The notes beneath the pieces are model-generated. The model saw only the letters and a list, made by a program, of their open reading frames with translations, was not told the DNA's origin and did no database searches. From DATAUD01 sp036268455 (GTDB lineage: Bacteria > Verrucomicrobiota > Verrucomicrobiia > Limisphaerales > Palsa-1400): a stretch of DNA of 64,000 bases. This document shows, one piece after another, positions 49,599 through 57,705 of the stretch. Both the position numbers and the translations under genes were made by a program. The stretch's first letter is position 1. Each line of letters begins with the position of its first letter. The stretch lies in assembly GCA_036268455.1 (NCBI GenBank), contig DATAUD010000009.1, positions 1 through 64,000 of the forward strand. Direction: 5' to 3'.

Positions 49599-52500
49599 CT
49601 ACGAACATCCAAGACTCTCGCCGCAGTTGAGGCATTTGTAACAAGCGCCGTTGCGCACGGCCACATGGCCGCAATTCGGACACGTCGGGGCGTCCAGTTG
49701 GAAGTGTTCCACGCTTTGACTCAAGGTCGTCACTACGCGGGTGGCCGCGGGCGCGTGGCTGTGGCCGTTCCCGTTTCCATGGCCGTTGCCATGTCCGCTG
49801 GCCGTGGCGACTCGATCTGCTTGCAACAGAATTTCGGTGTCGTCAGAAACAGGCAAGTCCGGTACGGGCCGGTTTATTTTTTTTTTAAGCTCGTCCATAA
49901 GCCCGGGCATAGCTAATTCAGGTTGATTGCGCGCGCCTGGGGCGGCCTCCCGATAGCCCGGTATGAATTGCAACGCCAGCCACCGAAACACGTAATCAAT
50001 AATCGACGACGCATTGCGAATCTCCGGGTTCTTAGTGAAACCGGACGGCTCGAAGCGTTGATGCGCGAATTTCCGCAGCAGCGCATCAAGCGGCACACCG
50101 TATTGCAAGGCAAGACTCGTCAGCGTGCCGATGCAGTCCATGAGTCCCCCAATCGTCGATCCTTCCTTGGCCATGGTGATAAAAAGCTCACCCGGCTGCA
50201 TATCCTCGAACAACCCGACCGTCAGGTAGCCTTCGTGGCCGGCAACGTCAAATTTGTGCGTGACGGCGGTGCGGGTATCGGGCAATCGGCGGCGCGACGG
50301 GTGCCCGGTAAGAATTTTCAACTTCTCCAGTTCGCCTTCCAATTCCTTGATCCGCGTCATGGTGGCGCTGTCGCCATCGTCGTTGCTGCTCTTGCGCGTG
50401 TTCAACGGCTGCGAACGCTTGGAGCCGTCGCGATAAATGGCGACGCACTTCAGCCCCATTTTCCACGCCTGCACGTACGCGTCTTTGATGTCTTCGACAG
50501 TGCATTCGTGAGGCAGGTTGACAGTCTTGGAAATCGCCCCGCTGATGAACGGCTGCGCCGCCCCCATCATTTTCAGGTGCGCCATGTAGCTGATGCTTCG
50601 TTTGCCGCGGTAAGCCTTGAATGCGCAATCAAATACCGGCAGATGTTCCTCCTTCAATCCGCTCATGATCGTCGCCCCACCTTCCTGGACGTCTTCGATG
50701 GTGTCGAACTTCTCCACATGCGCCGCGATACACGAAATTTCCGATTCGCCATAACCGAGTCGGCGAAGGGCATCGCCCACGCCGCGATTGACGATTTTCA
50801 ACATGCCGCCGCCCGCCAATAATTTATATTTCACCAACGCGATATCCGGCTCCACGCCCGTCGTGTCGCAATCCATCAGGAAGGCGATCGTGCCGGTTGG
50901 CGCCAGCACGGTAACCTGGGCGTTCCGATAGCCCGCCTGCTGGCCCCGCGAGAGCGCGCGATTCCAACAATGCCGCGCTTCGTCCTTAAGATAGGCAAAC
51001 TCGCTGCTCGGATGGATTTCCTCCACGGCGTCGCGATGCAGTTTGATGACGTTCAGCATCGAATCCACATTGTCCTTGGCCAGCGGCTTGGAAATGTGCG
51101 AACAGCGGGCATCCCGATAACCTTTAAACGGTTCCGTGACGGCGGCGATTTCCGCGGATTGTTCGTAGGCGTGGCCGGTCATAATGGCAGTGACAGCCCC
51201 GGCCAGTGCGCGGCCTTCATCCGAATCATACGGCAACCCATAGCTCATGATGAGCGAGCCAAGATTGGCGAAGCCCAAGCCGAGCGTGCGGAATATGTGG
51301 GAATTCTCCGCAATCTCGGGCGTCGGGTAGCTTGCGTTATCAACAAGGATTTCCTGCGCGGTAATGAAAATGCGGACCGCCGCCTTGAAACGCTCGATGT
51401 CAAACTTTCCGTCCTCCCGCTTAAATTTCATCAAGTTGAGGGAGGCGAGATTGCAGGCGGTGTTGTTGATGAAAACGTATTCGGAACACGGATTGGTGGA
51501 ATGAATCGGCTCGGTGCCTTTGCACGTGTGCCATTTTTGGATCGCGCCGTCGTATTGCAGGCCGGGATCACCGCAAATCCACGTCCCCTGGGCGATTTTG
51601 TTTAGGAGCTTGGCGGCGTCTTTCTTTTCTAAAGGTTTGCCGTCGGTCGTCCGGCGCGTCCACCATTCTTTGCCCGCGAGAGCCGCTTCGAGAAATTCGT
51701 CCCCAACTCGCACCGAAAGGTTTTCGTTCTGGTACATGACGCTGCCGTATGCGTCGCCATTGTAGGAGCCGTCATAACCTTGCTCGATCAACGCCCAGGC
51801 CTTCTTTTCCTCCTTTTGCTTGGCGTCGATAAACTCTTCGATGTCGCCATGCCAATCGCGCAAGGTGTTCATTTTCGCCGCGCGGCGCGTTTTGCCGCCG
51901 GACTTCACGACATTGGCCACCTGATCATACACCCGCAGGAATGAAAGCGGACCGCTGGGCCGGCCGCCCCCGCTGAGTTTCTCGCGGCTGGAACGGATTG
52001 GACTCAAATCCGTGCCCGTGCCGGAGCCGTATTTGAAAAGCATCGCCTCGCTGTGCGCCAGGTGCATGATGCTCTCCATGTTGTCATCGACGGATTGAAT
52101 GAAGCACGCGCTGCCCTGGGGATATTCGTATTGGGTTTTGGCGCGCTCGGCCTTCCCCGTCCGCCGATTGTAAAACCAATTGCCGCGGGCGGATTGCTTG
52201 CCGACATGGTATTCAGGGTAAAGCCCGACATTGAACCAGACGGGCGAATTAAACGCGCCGTATTGATTGATGCACAGCCAGAGCAATTCCTCGTAAAAAA
52301 TCTCCCCTTTGGCCTTGTCGACATAGCCGTCGCGCACGCCCCAATCCGCCATCGTCCGGCAGACGCGATGAATCAATTGGCGGACGGAAGTTTCGCGTTC
52401 GCCCGTGTTCTGTTCGCCGTAAAAATACTTCGACACCACGACCTTGGTGGCGAGCACGGACCACGATTTGGGCACTTCGACGTTCTCTTGTTTGAAGATC

Positions 52501-52706
52501 ACCTTGCCGCCGTCGTCGGTGATTTCGGCGGTGCGTTTCTCCCATTCGATTTGATCGAAGGGCTTGACGGCGGGATCGCTAAAGACCCGGCTTATCGCGA
52601 GCGATTTATCCCGGCGCGCATGGGGGAGACGGGCGCGGGCGGCCTTGGAGCGCTTCCGATGGGACGTTAGGGCAGGAGGGTGGACTTCATCGCGTGCATC
52701 AATCAT
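49599..52706 (-). CDS. nrdJ: Adenosylcobalamin-dependent ribonucleotide reductase (class II)
   Basis: NrdJ reduces ribonucleotides using a B12-derived radical, without oxygen dependence. The 1035-residue protein has the RNR core with N-P-C-S-E-Y-V-F and L-A-P-T-G-T-I-A-F-L-M-D-C-D-T-T-G-V-E-P-D. The C-terminus holds C-x2-C pairs (C-P-N-C-G-H and C-L-N-C-G) for thiol exchange, after a His/Gly-rich linker. The first ~35 residues are a basic tail. The length fits the long vitamin-B12-dependent class. No class I genes are in the window. A 17-base palindrome lies ~130 bases upstream. Confidence 0.96.
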   Translation of the reverse strand: MIDARDEVHPPALTSHRKRSKAARARLPHARRDKSLAISRVFSDPAVKPFDQIEWEKRTAEITDDGGKVIFKQENVEVPKSWSVLATKVVVSKYFYGEQNTGERETSVRQLIHRVCRTMADWGVRDGYVDKAKGEIFYEELLWLCINQYGAFNSPVWFNVGLYPEYHVGKQSARGNWFYNRRTGKAERAKTQYEYPQGSACFIQSVDDNMESIMHLAHSEAMLFKYGSGTGTDLSPIRSSREKLSGGGRPSGPLSFLRVYDQVANVVKSGGKTRRAAKMNTLRDWHGDIEEFIDAKQKEEKKAWALIEQGYDGSYNGDAYGSVMYQNENLSVRVGDEFLEAALAGKEWWTRRTTDGKPLEKKDAAKLLNKIAQGTWICGDPGLQYDGAIQKWHTCKGTEPIHSTNPCSEYVFINNTACNLASLNLMKFKREDGKFDIERFKAAVRIFITAQEILVDNASYPTPEIAENSHIFRTLGLGFANLGSLIMSYGLPYDSDEGRALAGAVTAIMTGHAYEQSAEIAAVTEPFKGYRDARCSHISKPLAKDNVDSMLNVIKLHRDAVEEIHPSSEFAYLKDEARHCWNRALSRGQQAGYRNAQVTVLAPTGTIAFLMDCDTTGVEPDIALVKYKLLAGGGMLKIVNRGVGDALRRLGYGESEISCIAAHVEKFDTIEDVQEGGATIMSGLKEEHLPVFDCAFKAYRGKRSISYMAHLKMMGAAQPFISGAISKTVNLPHECTVEDIKDAYVQAWKMGLKCVAIYRDGSKRSQPLNTRKSSNDDGDSATMTRIKELEGELEKLKILTGHPSRRRLPDTRTAVTHKFDVAGHEGYLTVGLFEDMQPGELFITMAKEGSTIGGLMDCIGTLTSLALQYGVPLDALLRKFAHQRFEPSGFTKNPEIRNASSIIDYVFRWLALQFIPGYREAAPGARNQPELAMPGLMDELKKKINRPVPDLPVSDDTEILLQADRVATASGHGNGHGNGNGHSHAPAATRVVTTLSQSVEHFQLDAPTCPNCGHVAVRNGACYKCLNCGESLGCS

Positions 52707-52836
52707 GGGAATCCTTTTTCTAATTGCTGCTGATTTTAATAAAAATGGCCAAAAGACTCCCTAAAAAGGCCGCATTCAGCAAGCTCCCGCTTTTCGAGTG
52801 CGAACCCCATCAGTTGGGAGTCCTGGCACAGCGTAA

Positions 52837-52853
52837 CACTACCTGTTGTAGTG
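52837..52853. promoter_or_regulatory. 17-base palindrome upstream of nrdJ
   Basis: Two perfect six-base arms (CACTAC and GTAGTG) are separated by five bases, about 130 bases before the nrdJ start. The arms resemble NrdR-box half-sites (ACACTA...TAGTGT-like), but NrdR boxes have slightly different spacing and usually occur in pairs. It may be an operator for the reductase gene. Confidence 0.35.
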
Positions 52854-53224
52854 GCAAGAAAAATTTGAAAAAAAAGTTATCCTCACTTTGTTCACAGGTT
52901 TGTATGCGAGTCCCTAAAATGTCCCGCTCAAGGGGTTCCCAGTTCCCAGAACCGTGAAAACACAAATCAGTCCCACATTTCGTGGATGGCTGATTTTTAG
53001 ATGTTTTCGCCGGTCCTACCCTGCCGTAAAGAACGAAGCAGCCTGCTCATAACAGACGGCGGATTTGGCAATGGAGTTAGGATCGGAAATCGGGTTCTGC
53101 GCAACGTTTGCAATCGCGTTTGCAGCCATCGTGCCGGAGATCGGCAGAGGCGCTGCCGATGGCCAGAAGGCGCACTTTAAACGCCGCCAAGCCCAACATC
53201 AGGGACCGTAAAAGGCTGGCCAGG

Positions 53225-53443
53225 CGTTGCATTTGCGTCAATGTCGAGAGCCGCGAGGTTACCCGGCGTTTACAAGTAAAGGGCTGGGACCGGACACACA
53301 ACGTCTGGGTTAGACCTGAAGTGGTAAAGGCGTACCACGTTAATGGTGTTCCAACCCCCTACATTATTGATGGACAGGGAAAAATTGTGGCGGCGGGAAA
53401 TGTGGATATCCCTAAGTTTTTGCTTCATTTGGTTCATCCGTAA
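53225..53443 (+). pseudogene. Thioredoxin-like (TlpA/redoxin) C-terminal fragment
   Basis: The translation (C-V-N-V-E-S-R-E-V-T, K-G-W-D-R-T-H-N-V-W, A-Y-H-V-N-G-V-P-T-P-Y-I-I-D, G-K-I-V-A-A-G) matches the second half of a TlpA-like thioredoxin domain, including the cis-Pro V-P-T. The first half with the W-C-x-x-C motif is absent. The frame upstream (53108-53224) reads as unrelated, Arg-rich sequence. It is best read as the remains of a decayed gene. Confidence 0.65.
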
Positions 53444-53536
53444 AGTTTGCTCCTCCGGCCTTCCGAAAAAAGCAGAGCCCCCAACCCGCTCGCTCAAATT
53501 TTTTAGGGGGTCGCGGAACAATTCCCCGTTTTCTTG

Positions 53537-53552
53537 CTCCCATTTTTGGGAG
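53537..53552 (+). promoter_or_regulatory. Hairpin covering the ribosome-binding site
   Basis: A perfect six-base stem with a TTTT loop (53537-53542 with 53547-53552) includes the GGGAG ribosome-binding site and ends two bases before the ATG at 53555. Folding would hide the site and could make translation conditional. Confidence 0.45.
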
Positions 53553-53554
53553 TT

Positions 53555-55990
53555 ATGAAAACGACTCAATTTTTACTAAAAGTTACGACCGCAATCGCGG
53601 TATCCGGTTTCCTTTTCGACGCTGCGCTCGAAGCCGCGACGACGATGGTGAACATCGTCGGCACTTCGTTTGTCCCGACGGTCGTTACGGTTAATGTCGG
53701 CGACACCATCGTCTGGAAAAATGGCGACGACGCGCACACTGTTTCGGGCGTGGGCGATGACCAAAGCCAGTTTTGCGGCAGCGGGCTGATCTCAACTTGC
53801 TCGGAAACTTTCAACACCGCCGGCTCTTTTCCCTACGAATGCACCATTCACGCGAAGTGTTGCAACATGACCGGATTGGTCACGGTGCTTGCTTCCGTTT
53901 CGGTTCCGCCGACGATTACCGCACAGCCTTTGCCTTTGGATCAATCGGTTCTCGCGGGTTCCACCGTTTCGTTCTCCGTCGCGGCGGCGGGATCGACGCC
54001 GCTGAGTTATCAATGGCAATTGGATTCGACCAATCTCTCCGATGGTGGGAACATCTCGGGTTCAGACACCACGAACCTAATTTTGACCGACGTCATCCTT
54101 TCGGACGCGGGAACTTACAGTGTAATTGTCAGCAATGCGGCAGGGACGATTACCAGTTCCAACGTGATTTTGTCCGTGGAACCGCGAAACGGCGTCGCGA
54201 TAGTTAGCGAACCGGCAGCTCTCACAACCGTCAATGCCGGGACGGAAGTCACGCTTACGGTGGAAGCCGCTGGGACTGCGCCGTTGAGTTACCAGTGGAT
54301 GCTGGACGGAGCGGCGATTGCGGACGCGACGAATACCAGCTACGAGTTCGACGCGCTGCCCAACGGGGCGGTCACTGATTTTGTTTATACGGTCAGCGTC
54401 AGTAACAATTTCAGCGCCGCGCTGAGCTCAAATGCCGAAGTCGTTGTCATTCGCGCAAAGACCAGCCCGGCGCTGACTTTTATTTCTCCCGGCGCAAATG
54501 CACGGATAACCAGCGCGCTCATTTCCGGCAAGGTGACGGATAAAGCGGCCATCACGGTGGTTAATTATTGGATTACAAATGTGAACAACGGCGTCCTGAC
54601 CGTCATCCCAATGACGCAAGCGACGCTGGGGATGGGCGGTTCGTGGAGCGCCAGCCCGACGTTGTTGGGCGGCACGAACATTATTTCGGCGAAGGCAGTG
54701 GATGCGGTTGGAAACCAGTCGCCGGTGGTGGTTCGAAGTTTCTTCTATAAAGTGCCGTCTCCTTTCGCTTTGAGCATCGACGAGGGGGGCGGGAACGGCA
54801 CGGTGAGCGGGAAGGCGTTTGTGCCTGGCGACGCTCCTCCTAAAGTGAACGGCCCGCTGCTAAATATCGGCGAGGGTTACTCGGTGACTGCCGTGCCAAA
54901 CGCTCAATCGCTTTTCACGAATTGGAGCGGTTCCGTCAGCGGCACCAATCCAACGCTTCATTTTGTCATGGAGCCGGGATTCTCGTTGCAGGCCAACTTC
55001 GTCACAAACTTTTTCATCGCCGCGGCTGGGATTTACAATGGGCTTTTCTTCATTCCCAGCAACGTGACGGAGCAAACCGCCGGCCTGATTGGTGGATTAA
55101 CTCTCAAGACTGGGGGTTTATTCAGCGGCAAGCTCTCGATAGCCGGGGGCTCGTGGGGTTTTTCAGGCATTTTCGATATATCCGGCAATGCGACTGCGAA
55201 CGTCGCGCGGCCCGCGAAACAAGGAGGGGCAATTGGATTGCAATTGAACCTCGATTCGAGCATTCCCGAAATTTCGGGCCTAGTCTCGGGAACCAGCGAC
55301 GGAGGGTGGACAGCTAATTTGGATGCCGAACGAGGGGCCACGACCAAAGGCGCCGCGCAATATACGATGCTGATGGCGCCGCCAGCCAGTTCTCCGGCAA
55401 ATGTCCCGCCCGGCAGCGGTTATGCCACTATTTCTGAACTCAACGCCAACATCACCTTTGTGGGGGCGCTTGCCGACGGCACGGTTTACCATCAATTCGT
55501 AACGGCGGCATCCAACGGAGACGTGCCTGTTTACGCCAGTCTTTACAATAACACCGGCCTGCTTCTAGGTTGGGTCAACTTGCCAAACCTGCCCGCCCGC
55601 CCCTCGACTACGACGCTCACGTGGATCAAGACTGGTGTTCTCGGTTTTACAAATGACGTGACGGTCGTAGGCTCGCCTTGGACGAACCCGCCCGCGCACG
55701 CACCGGCGATTACTCTTGCGGGAGGCCAGCTTGAGGTATCAAGCCCAAGTCTTCTTCTTGACTTCAATGTGGCGGTGAGCAACAACGACGCGGTGGTGAA
55801 GATTTCAGGTGGTCCGACGAACTCATTGACCGGCTCGATCAACGCAAAAAGCGGACTTTTAAAAGTAACTTTTGGAAACGGCAGCGGGAAATCCACAACC
55901 GCCGGGGCCGGAGTGATTCTGCAAGACCAAAACAGCGGAGCGGGATTCTTTACGACAAAAACCAACGCGGGGGCTTTGAATTTGCAATAG
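53555..55990 (+). CDS. Secreted cupredoxin (plastocyanin-like) and Ig-like multidomain protein
   Basis: The 811-residue protein has a signal peptide (~28 residues). A cupredoxin domain follows with copper ligands H61, C96, H99 and M105 (H-T-V-S-G ... E-C-T-I-H ... N-M-T-G). Next are two Ig-like domains (each with L-S-Y-Q-W and D-A-G-T-Y-S-V or equivalent) and a Big-type segment. The last ~300 residues are a Gly-rich beta region common in verrucomicrobial surface proteins. The N-terminal domain probably binds copper for electron transfer; the rest suggests cell-surface attachment. No clear sorting signal is seen. An SD sequence lies in a hairpin just upstream. Confidence 0.82.
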   Translation: MKTTQFLLKVTTAIAVSGFLFDAALEAATTMVNIVGTSFVPTVVTVNVGDTIVWKNGDDAHTVSGVGDDQSQFCGSGLISTCSETFNTAGSFPYECTIHAKCCNMTGLVTVLASVSVPPTITAQPLPLDQSVLAGSTVSFSVAAAGSTPLSYQWQLDSTNLSDGGNISGSDTTNLILTDVILSDAGTYSVIVSNAAGTITSSNVILSVEPRNGVAIVSEPAALTTVNAGTEVTLTVEAAGTAPLSYQWMLDGAAIADATNTSYEFDALPNGAVTDFVYTVSVSNNFSAALSSNAEVVVIRAKTSPALTFISPGANARITSALISGKVTDKAAITVVNYWITNVNNGVLTVIPMTQATLGMGGSWSASPTLLGGTNIISAKAVDAVGNQSPVVVRSFFYKVPSPFALSIDEGGGNGTVSGKAFVPGDAPPKVNGPLLNIGEGYSVTAVPNAQSLFTNWSGSVSGTNPTLHFVMEPGFSLQANFVTNFFIAAAGIYNGLFFIPSNVTEQTAGLIGGLTLKTGGLFSGKLSIAGGSWGFSGIFDISGNATANVARPAKQGGAIGLQLNLDSSIPEISGLVSGTSDGGWTANLDAERGATTKGAAQYTMLMAPPASSPANVPPGSGYATISELNANITFVGALADGTVYHQFVTAASNGDVPVYASLYNNTGLLLGWVNLPNLPARPSTTTLTWIKTGVLGFTNDVTVVGSPWTNPPAHAPAITLAGGQLEVSSPSLLLDFNVAVSNNDAVVKISGGPTNSLTGSINAKSGLLKVTFGNGSGKSTTAGAGVILQDQNSGAGFFTTKTNAGALNLQ

Positions 55991-56096
55991 ACCGAGGGTG
56001 CAATGCCTTTGCCGGTGCGGCTTCAGGAATTCACAGTTGCAATTCCGAGCGTGGTGGCTTTCACTGGAGTTGAAACATTAATCATCTAATTACATC

Positions 56097-57053
56097 ATGA
56101 GTCGTATTTCTCACGCATTGTTGGCCGCCTTTGTCATTGTCTCCACCACGGCTTTTGCCGCGCAGTTTAAATATTCCGATACGCCCGATTTCTTTGAGAA
56201 GGATCCTGGCGGCAAACCGATTGGGCCTTGCCACGGTGGCACGGTGATTGATAAGGCGGGCAATATTTATATCACCACTGATACGGCGCGCGGCATCCTG
56301 GTGTTTTCGCCGGACGGGAAGTTTCTTCGCAATTTTGGGCCGACACGCATTCACGGGCTGGAATTGCGCAGGGAGCATGGGACCGAATATATTTACGGGG
56401 CGCGGCCGGCGGATCACGAAGTCCTCAAGCTTAAACTCGATGGGACGATTGTATGGACGATCCATTATCCGAAGGAGGCGGGCATTTATAAGAATCAGGA
56501 TGAATTCAAGCCGTGCGCTGTCACGGTGGGGCCGGATGGGGCGATTTTTGTGGCGGATGGTTACGGGGCGAATTATGTGTTGAAGTATGATAAAGAGCGG
56601 AATTTTGTGAAGGCTTTTGGCGGGCCGGGCACGGAAATCGGCAAATTCAAGACCTGCCACGGAATCGCGCTGGATACCCGCGGGCACAAGCCGCTGCTGT
56701 TCGTTTGCGATCGCAATAATAATCGCGTGGAATACTGGGACCTGGACGGCAATTTTGTGAAGGTCATCCGGGATGATCTCCGCATGCCGGCCGCGGTTTA
56801 CATTCGCGGGAATTATGCGGTCATTCCCGAATTGCAAGGGCGGGTCACTGTGCTGGATAAGGATGGCAACATTGTGGCGCAGGTGGGCGATAATCCGAAC
56901 GAGAAGCAACGGGCCAATTACGGACTGCCGCCGGACAAATGGCAGACTGGCATCTGCAATTCACCCCACGGCGCGGCGATTGACAAGCATGGAAATCTTA
57001 TCGTGACGGAGTGGAGCAAGTACGGGCATATCCACAAATTTACTAAGGAGTAG
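56097..57053 (+). CDS. Exported NHL/6-bladed beta-propeller protein
   Basis: The 318-residue protein has a signal peptide (ending A-F-A-A) and repeated propeller blades with D-K-A-G-N-I-Y-I-T, G-P-D-G-A-I-F-V-A-D-G-Y-G and L-D-T-R-G-H...L-F-V-C-D-R-N-N-N-R. These are typical of NHL and peptidylglycine-lyase-like propellers. It likely binds a ligand or acts on a secreted substrate. The last 11 bases overlap the convergent discoidin gene end. Confidence 0.83.
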   Translation: MSRISHALLAAFVIVSTTAFAAQFKYSDTPDFFEKDPGGKPIGPCHGGTVIDKAGNIYITTDTARGILVFSPDGKFLRNFGPTRIHGLELRREHGTEYIYGARPADHEVLKLKLDGTIVWTIHYPKEAGIYKNQDEFKPCAVTVGPDGAIFVADGYGANYVLKYDKERNFVKAFGGPGTEIGKFKTCHGIALDTRGHKPLLFVCDRNNNRVEYWDLDGNFVKVIRDDLRMPAAVYIRGNYAVIPELQGRVTVLDKDGNIVAQVGDNPNEKQRANYGLPPDKWQTGICNSPHGAAIDKHGNLIVTEWSKYGHIHKFTKE

Positions 57054-57705
57054 CGAGCACGCCGTAAATCTCGACCTCGGTGTATTCGTTCATCGAGCTG
57101 TCGGTGCTGCCGTGCGAATAGAGGCGGACGTAGCGCGCCTTGGTTCCTTTGGCGTTGATCTCTTTCCCCTGAAACGTCTCGAAGTATTGGCGGTCCGTGC
57201 CGGCGCCCAAACCGGAGCTGTTGTCGGTATCGTTGTTGAAGAGGGTGCGGACATTTTCTGTAAAATCCTTGTCGTCAGCCGCCTGGACAATGACAGAACG
57301 GTAAATTTTGGCGTTGTCATGCGCATGCCAGAGCGCGATGGCGTAAATATCCACCGGGCGGCCAAAATCGAACTGTATCCACTGCAATCCCTTGCGCAAT
57401 TGAACAATGCTGTCCTCGTCCGCCTCCTTGTCGCCGTCGGTGATTTTGGCGAGCAGGGCGGAGGTGGCATTTTTGTCGCTGCTGGTGATTTTGGCTTTTG
57501 GGGCAATGTTCCGGGCGTTGGGCGGAACCATGATGACAGGCGGTACGGCGGTGCGAGACTCAACGATGACTCCTGCCGGAGCTTCCTTGGGGGTGCCGGA
57601 AAAGACGGGCGAAGGCAGTTTTAACGTTAAAGGAACCCAATCTTTTTGGTCAGCGGATGCGGTCAAGCAGACTGCCAGCAATAACAGACAGTAACGCAGC
57701 TTCAT
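57043..57705 (-). CDS. Exported discoidin (F5/8 type C)-like protein
   Basis: The 220-residue protein has a signal peptide (~18 residues). A jelly-roll domain follows (about 75-215) with K-I-T-D-G-D-K-E-A-D, Q-W-I-Q-F-D-F-G-R-P-V-D-I-Y-A-I-A-L-W and A-R-Y-V-R-L-Y-S-H-G, the discoidin hallmarks. Such domains often bind carbohydrate. Its start overlaps the HEAT-repeat gene stop by four bases, so it is translated after that gene. Confidence 0.82.
   Translation of the reverse strand: MKLRYCLLLLAVCLTASADQKDWVPLTLKLPSPVFSGTPKEAPAGVIVESRTAVPPVIMVPPNARNIAPKAKITSSDKNATSALLAKITDGDKEADEDSIVQLRKGLQWIQFDFGRPVDIYAIALWHAHDNAKIYRSVIVQAADDKDFTENVRTLFNNDTDNSSGLGAGTDRQYFETFQGKEINAKGTKARYVRLYSHGSTDSSMNEYTEVEIYGVLATP

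Larger units (their letters stand above)
52707..53554. other. 848-base gap between nrdJ and the cupredoxin gene
   Basis: This divergent gap holds the nrdJ upstream region with a palindrome (52837-52853) and poly-A patches near 52858-52875. A thioredoxin-like gene fragment lies at 53225-53443, and a ribosome-site hairpin at 53537-53552. No intact gene, tRNA or convincing riboswitch was recognised. Confidence 0.6.

Noticed and set aside
52780..52930. Possible cobalamin riboswitch upstream of nrdJ (GCCACT and GCCAGGA on the minus strand)
   Set aside because: Two short boxes occur in a plausible order, but the GGTG...AATCC core and the closing ACCTGCC are missing, and riboswitches normally control B12-independent enzymes. 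A covariance-model search would be decisive.
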